From: UBA4459 sp036351335
GTDB taxonomy: Bacteria; Bacteroidota; Bacteroidia; Bacteroidales; F082
NCBI GenBank assembly: GCA_036351335.1
Contig: JAZBOW010000244.1
Location: 1 to 16,826, forward strand
Reading direction: 5' to 3'
DNA: 16,826 bases
A model generated the notes under the pieces. The model did not search any database and was not told where the DNA came from. It worked only from the letters and a program-made list of their open reading frames with translations. Both the position numbers and the translations under genes were made by a program. Shown here in pieces: positions 15,501 to 16,826 of this stretch (its first letter is position 1; each line of letters begins with the position of its first letter).

Positions 15501-16826
15501 TCCGCGGTAAGGGTTAAAATAACCTGGCCGATTTCAGCATTTCCTGGTGTGTAAGTTGGGGTTAAAGTGTTGGCGTCAGATAATGATCCTGTTCCATTAT
15601 GTGTCCATAATACTGTGCTGTAATTCTGAGCTGAAGCATCTGTTACAGTGAACGACATCATTTCGCAAGTTTCACCATCAGAGCCCGCATCAGCAATAGC
15701 TCCAGCTGTGATTGTCAATGTCATTTCATCCGTATTTTCTACACATGATCCATTACCATAAACCGTCATTGTAAGTGTTATTGTTCCGGTTTCGCCAACA
15801 GCCGGCATATAGATAGGAGTTAAACCATTAGCTCCTGACATATTTCCAAGGCCATTGTGTGTCCATTGTATCGAACTGTAATTTTCTGCAGAAGCTTCAG
15901 TTACATGAAACATGGTCATTTCACAAGTTTCAGCATCAGGACCAGCATCTGCCATGGGAGCCGGAGTAATTGTTAATGTCATGCTATCTTCAGCAAATTC
16001 ATCAGAACAAGCACCATTTCCATATGCAGTAAGTATTAATACAATTGCTCCTGATTCATTATCACCAGGTGTATAAACTGCATTCAGATCATTAACATTA
16101 GAGAAAGAACCAATACCACCTGACCACTCAACGTAGCTGTAATTAGAAGCGGAACCCTGCAACGCATATGCATTAGTTTCACAAATTTCAGCATCTGAAC
16201 CAGCATCAACTGAAGGAGCAGGGTTAATATCTAATGTCATTTGGTCCTGAGCATTTTCACAATCTCCAATTCCATAAGCTGTTAGTGTTAAGATAATAGA
16301 ACTAGTTTCACCAACACCAGGAGTATAAATTGCATTTAGATCATTTGCGTCTGAGAAAGTACCCATTCCGCCAGTCCATTCAACATAGTCATAATTTGCT
16401 GCAGATCCTTGTAAAGTATAAGTCTCAGTTTCACAAATTTCAGCATCTGCCCCAGCATCAACTAAAATTTGATCAGGTTCTGTTATAGAAACTGTTGTTT
16501 CATCAAAACAACCGTTATTATCTGTTACTATTACATTATAAGTTCCAGCAGCTAATCCTGTAGCTGTAGCCGTAGTTTGACCATCGCTCCATGAATATGA
16601 ATAAGGAGTTGTGCCACCTGTTGCAGATGCAGTTGCTTCTCCATCGTTACCACCAAAGCAGGATACATTTGTTTGGGTGGTTATCGTTAGAACAAGTGTT
16701 TCAGGCTGGCCCACGTCGAGGGTACCTGAATCTTCACAGTTGTTTTCATCAACAACAGACCATGCGTAAGCAGTACCTGCGAGTATGCCTGAGAATACAC
16801 CAGTATTATTAGTAGCCCCGTCGAAA
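12515..16826 (-). CDS. Giant T9SS repeat adhesin, SprB-like (5' end outside window)
   Basis: 1436 residues are visible and the frame stays open to the right edge, so the start and signal peptide are missing; the GTG at 16714 is internal. In order: the end of one SprB-type repeat (TGVFSGILAGTAY, before about 16703), a full SprB repeat (about 16696-16469, SCFGGNDGEATASATGGTTP), twelve tandem PKD-like repeats of 84-89 residues (16462-13358), a variant PKD-like domain without the repeat cysteine (13357-13103), a cadherin/Ig-like domain (13102-12806, VAVDDYDTT, DILLNDSYP, GTITYTPN), and a CHU_C type B sorting domain (12805-12518, FNALTPNGDGMNDSW, LFNRWGDEI). It is a cell-surface filament or adhesin exported by the T9SS; in gliding species such proteins are the moving adhesins. 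Motility of this organism cannot be judged from the window. It is first of the visible cassette with the SprF-like and OmpA genes. Confidence 0.92.
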   Translation of the reverse strand, partial: FDGATNNTGVFSGILAGTAYAWSVVDENNCEDSGTLDVGQPETLVLTITTQTNVSCFGGNDGEATASATGGTTPYSYSWSDGQTTATATGLAAGTYNVIVTDNNGCFDETTVSITEPDQILVDAGADAEICETETYTLQGSAANYDYVEWTGGMGTFSDANDLNAIYTPGVGETSSIILTLTAYGIGDCENAQDQMTLDINPAPSVDAGSDAEICETNAYALQGSASNYSYVEWSGGIGSFSNVNDLNAVYTPGDNESGAIVLILTAYGNGACSDEFAEDSMTLTITPAPMADAGPDAETCEMTMFHVTEASAENYSSIQWTHNGLGNMSGANGLTPIYMPAVGETGTITLTMTVYGNGSCVENTDEMTLTITAGAIADAGSDGETCEMMSFTVTDASAQNYSTVLWTHNGTGSLSDANTLTPTYTPGNAEIGQVILTLTADGTGSCGDVDDSMILNITPKPVADAGTDAEVCQNSTITLQGIASNYSYVEWAGGNGTFSDINDLNASYIPDEGETGAITLTLTAFGNGSCGDVSDDMTLTITPTPLVYAGPDAEICEDGAMELQGTASNYSYVEWTGGNGTFYDANSLNTVYTPGDNETGNIVLTLTAYGNGSCEEVSDDMTLTITALPVVDAGPAGQTCEETNYEITGASASNYTTIHWTTDGAGILYNASTINPIYAPAEGELGLIIFTLTATGNGSCGEVSDETTLNILGAPTAYAGPDEQTCQNIAFTVTGASAENYNAISWSHNGAGSLTDANTLNPTYMPATDELGEVILTLDVQGNAYCGDATDEMTLTIISGAYAFAGEDATVCETELYELTDATADNYTSVFWTTSGDGEFSNNTILNPVYAAGSGDLLAGNATLTLTVNGVGSCGDVSDEMTITYNSLPEVFAGEDANTCANDAYTIADATANNYGSLLWTTNGDGTFNNNNLLNPIYTPGNADISAGSVVLFITAYSETSCPDVTDEMTLSITLQPDVFAGEDALTCGTDGYELIDATADMYESLLWITSGDGTFNDATILNPVYTPGAADLSEGSVILTLTAMGSGSCGDASDEMILEFVPEPTVYAGEDAETCASDASIEIGSSSATNYVSLMWTTNGDGSFDNNTILNPVYVAGANDIASGQVTLTITAFAAGNCNDAADEMVLIINANPVANAGVDQTIQIGTSTTLAGSATGGSGLYAYYWTPEELLVDPNEQNPTTVNLNTNPTVFILQVTDGMTGCYDYDTVLINLENIPEDVVVAVDDYDTTDFNTTTVIDILLNDSYPSEGIPSISICDEPANGMVVINSDGTITYTPNLDFTGEDVFCYKICDAELTNLCDSAMVYVQVQEGATPPDDLIIFNALTPNGDGMNDSWIIQGIENYPDNKVYLFNRWGDEIHYLEGYDNTRIYWDGKNKKDRMLPDGTYYYVFYIKIEGVEKVFTGWVFMHGANQQ
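13358..14416 (-). repeat. Adhesin repeats 9-12, subtype C
   Basis: R9 14416-14153, R10 14152-13889, R11 13888-13625 and R12 13624-13358 are 88-89 residues long. They carry FAGEDA or YAGEDA at the start, T(S/N)GDG in the middle, and a small insertion (DL--G or DI--G) before the second Cys at position 72-73. They form a separate run between the AABB blocks and the C-terminal domains. Hand-counted identity for three pairs: R9-R10 43, R9-R11 51 and R10-R11 51, each out of 88. Confidence 0.88.
14417..15436 (-). repeat. Adhesin repeats 5-8, same A-A-B-B order
   Basis: R5 15436-15185 and R6 15184-14933 are subtype A. R7 14932-14675 and R8 14674-14417 are subtype B. The order and lengths repeat those of repeats 1-4 (block of 1020 versus 1026 bases), so a four-domain block may have been duplicated. 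By hand count, A repeats share 52-57 of about 84 residues with each other and B repeats 41-48 of 86. The identities alone do not show which copy descends from which. Confidence 0.88.
15437..16462 (-). repeat. Adhesin repeats 1-4, subtype order A-A-B-B
   Basis: Four domains: R1 16462-16211 and R2 16210-15953 (subtype A, with LQGSA-NY-YVEW-GG), then R3 15952-15695 and R4 15694-15437 (subtype B, with ASA-NYS and WTHNG). A repeats are 84-86 residues, B repeats 86. All begin with AG-D and have one Cys at position 10 and a second at 68-70. Confidence 0.9.

Noticed and set aside
13358..16462. Regularly spaced direct repeats that could be taken for a CRISPR or satellite array
   Set aside because: The period is about 255-265 bases, the frame is open throughout, and similarity is far better at protein than at base level; these are coding domain repeats.
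12515..16714. Adhesin beginning at the GTG at 16714
   Set aside because: The frame runs on to the window edge and encodes another SprB-type repeat (TGVFSGILAGTAY), so this codon is an internal Val.

Overview
The window is a stretch of a Bacteroidota chromosome. The evidence is type B sorting domains of the type IX secretion system (T9SS, gliding-motility CHU_C family) on two proteins, a PorP/SprF-family protein, an OmpA/PD40 partner, a DUF5777 beta-barrel, an OprO/P-type porin, the long insertion-bearing form of IspG, and promoter boxes of the Bacteroidota TTG / TAnnTTTG type. I cannot place it below phylum. I see no mobile element, phage gene, CRISPR array, tRNA or rRNA.

Layout. Positions 1-111 hold a plus-strand terminator for a gene to the left of the window. 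Positions 112-2359 (minus) are a tight three-gene operon: a triple-domain cytochrome c-like lipoprotein, a small single-domain cytochrome c-like lipoprotein overlapping it by 20 bases, and a DUF5777 beta-barrel. It looks like a cell-envelope redox or haem module. A divergent intergenic region (2360-2487) leads into the plus-strand genes: an ATP-cone/PD-(D/E)XK nuclease fusion (2488-3339) and a secreted T9SS cargo protein with LamG/TSP-C-like and PKD domains (3392-4834). A good promoter at 4878-4908 precedes an outer-membrane porin (4938-6164) and a periplasmic FMN-binding protein 11 bases behind it (6176-6715). Fructosamine kinase (6767-7636) and ispG (7705-9285) follow on the same strand.

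From 16826 back to 9494 (minus) lies a T9SS surface-protein cassette, read right to left: a giant repeat adhesin whose 5' end is outside the window, a PorP/SprF-family outer-membrane protein, and a TPR-PD40-OmpA (PorE-like) protein. It ends at a strong intrinsic terminator at 9286-9323, immediately behind the convergent ispG stop. The inferred division of labour is that the adhesin is exported by the T9SS and attached at the surface, the SprF-like protein assists its export or anchoring, and the OmpA protein ties the assembly to peptidoglycan.

The most striking structure is inside the adhesin. Twelve tandem domains of 84-89 residues fall into three subtypes in the order AABB-AABB-CCCC, and every one carries exactly two cysteines in corresponding positions. 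Other points of interest are the ATP-cone/nuclease fusion, a cytochrome domain duplicated across two overlapping genes, an FMN-binding protein with Glu in place of the usual Asp before its SGAT motif, and an IspG whose middle insertion seems much reduced.
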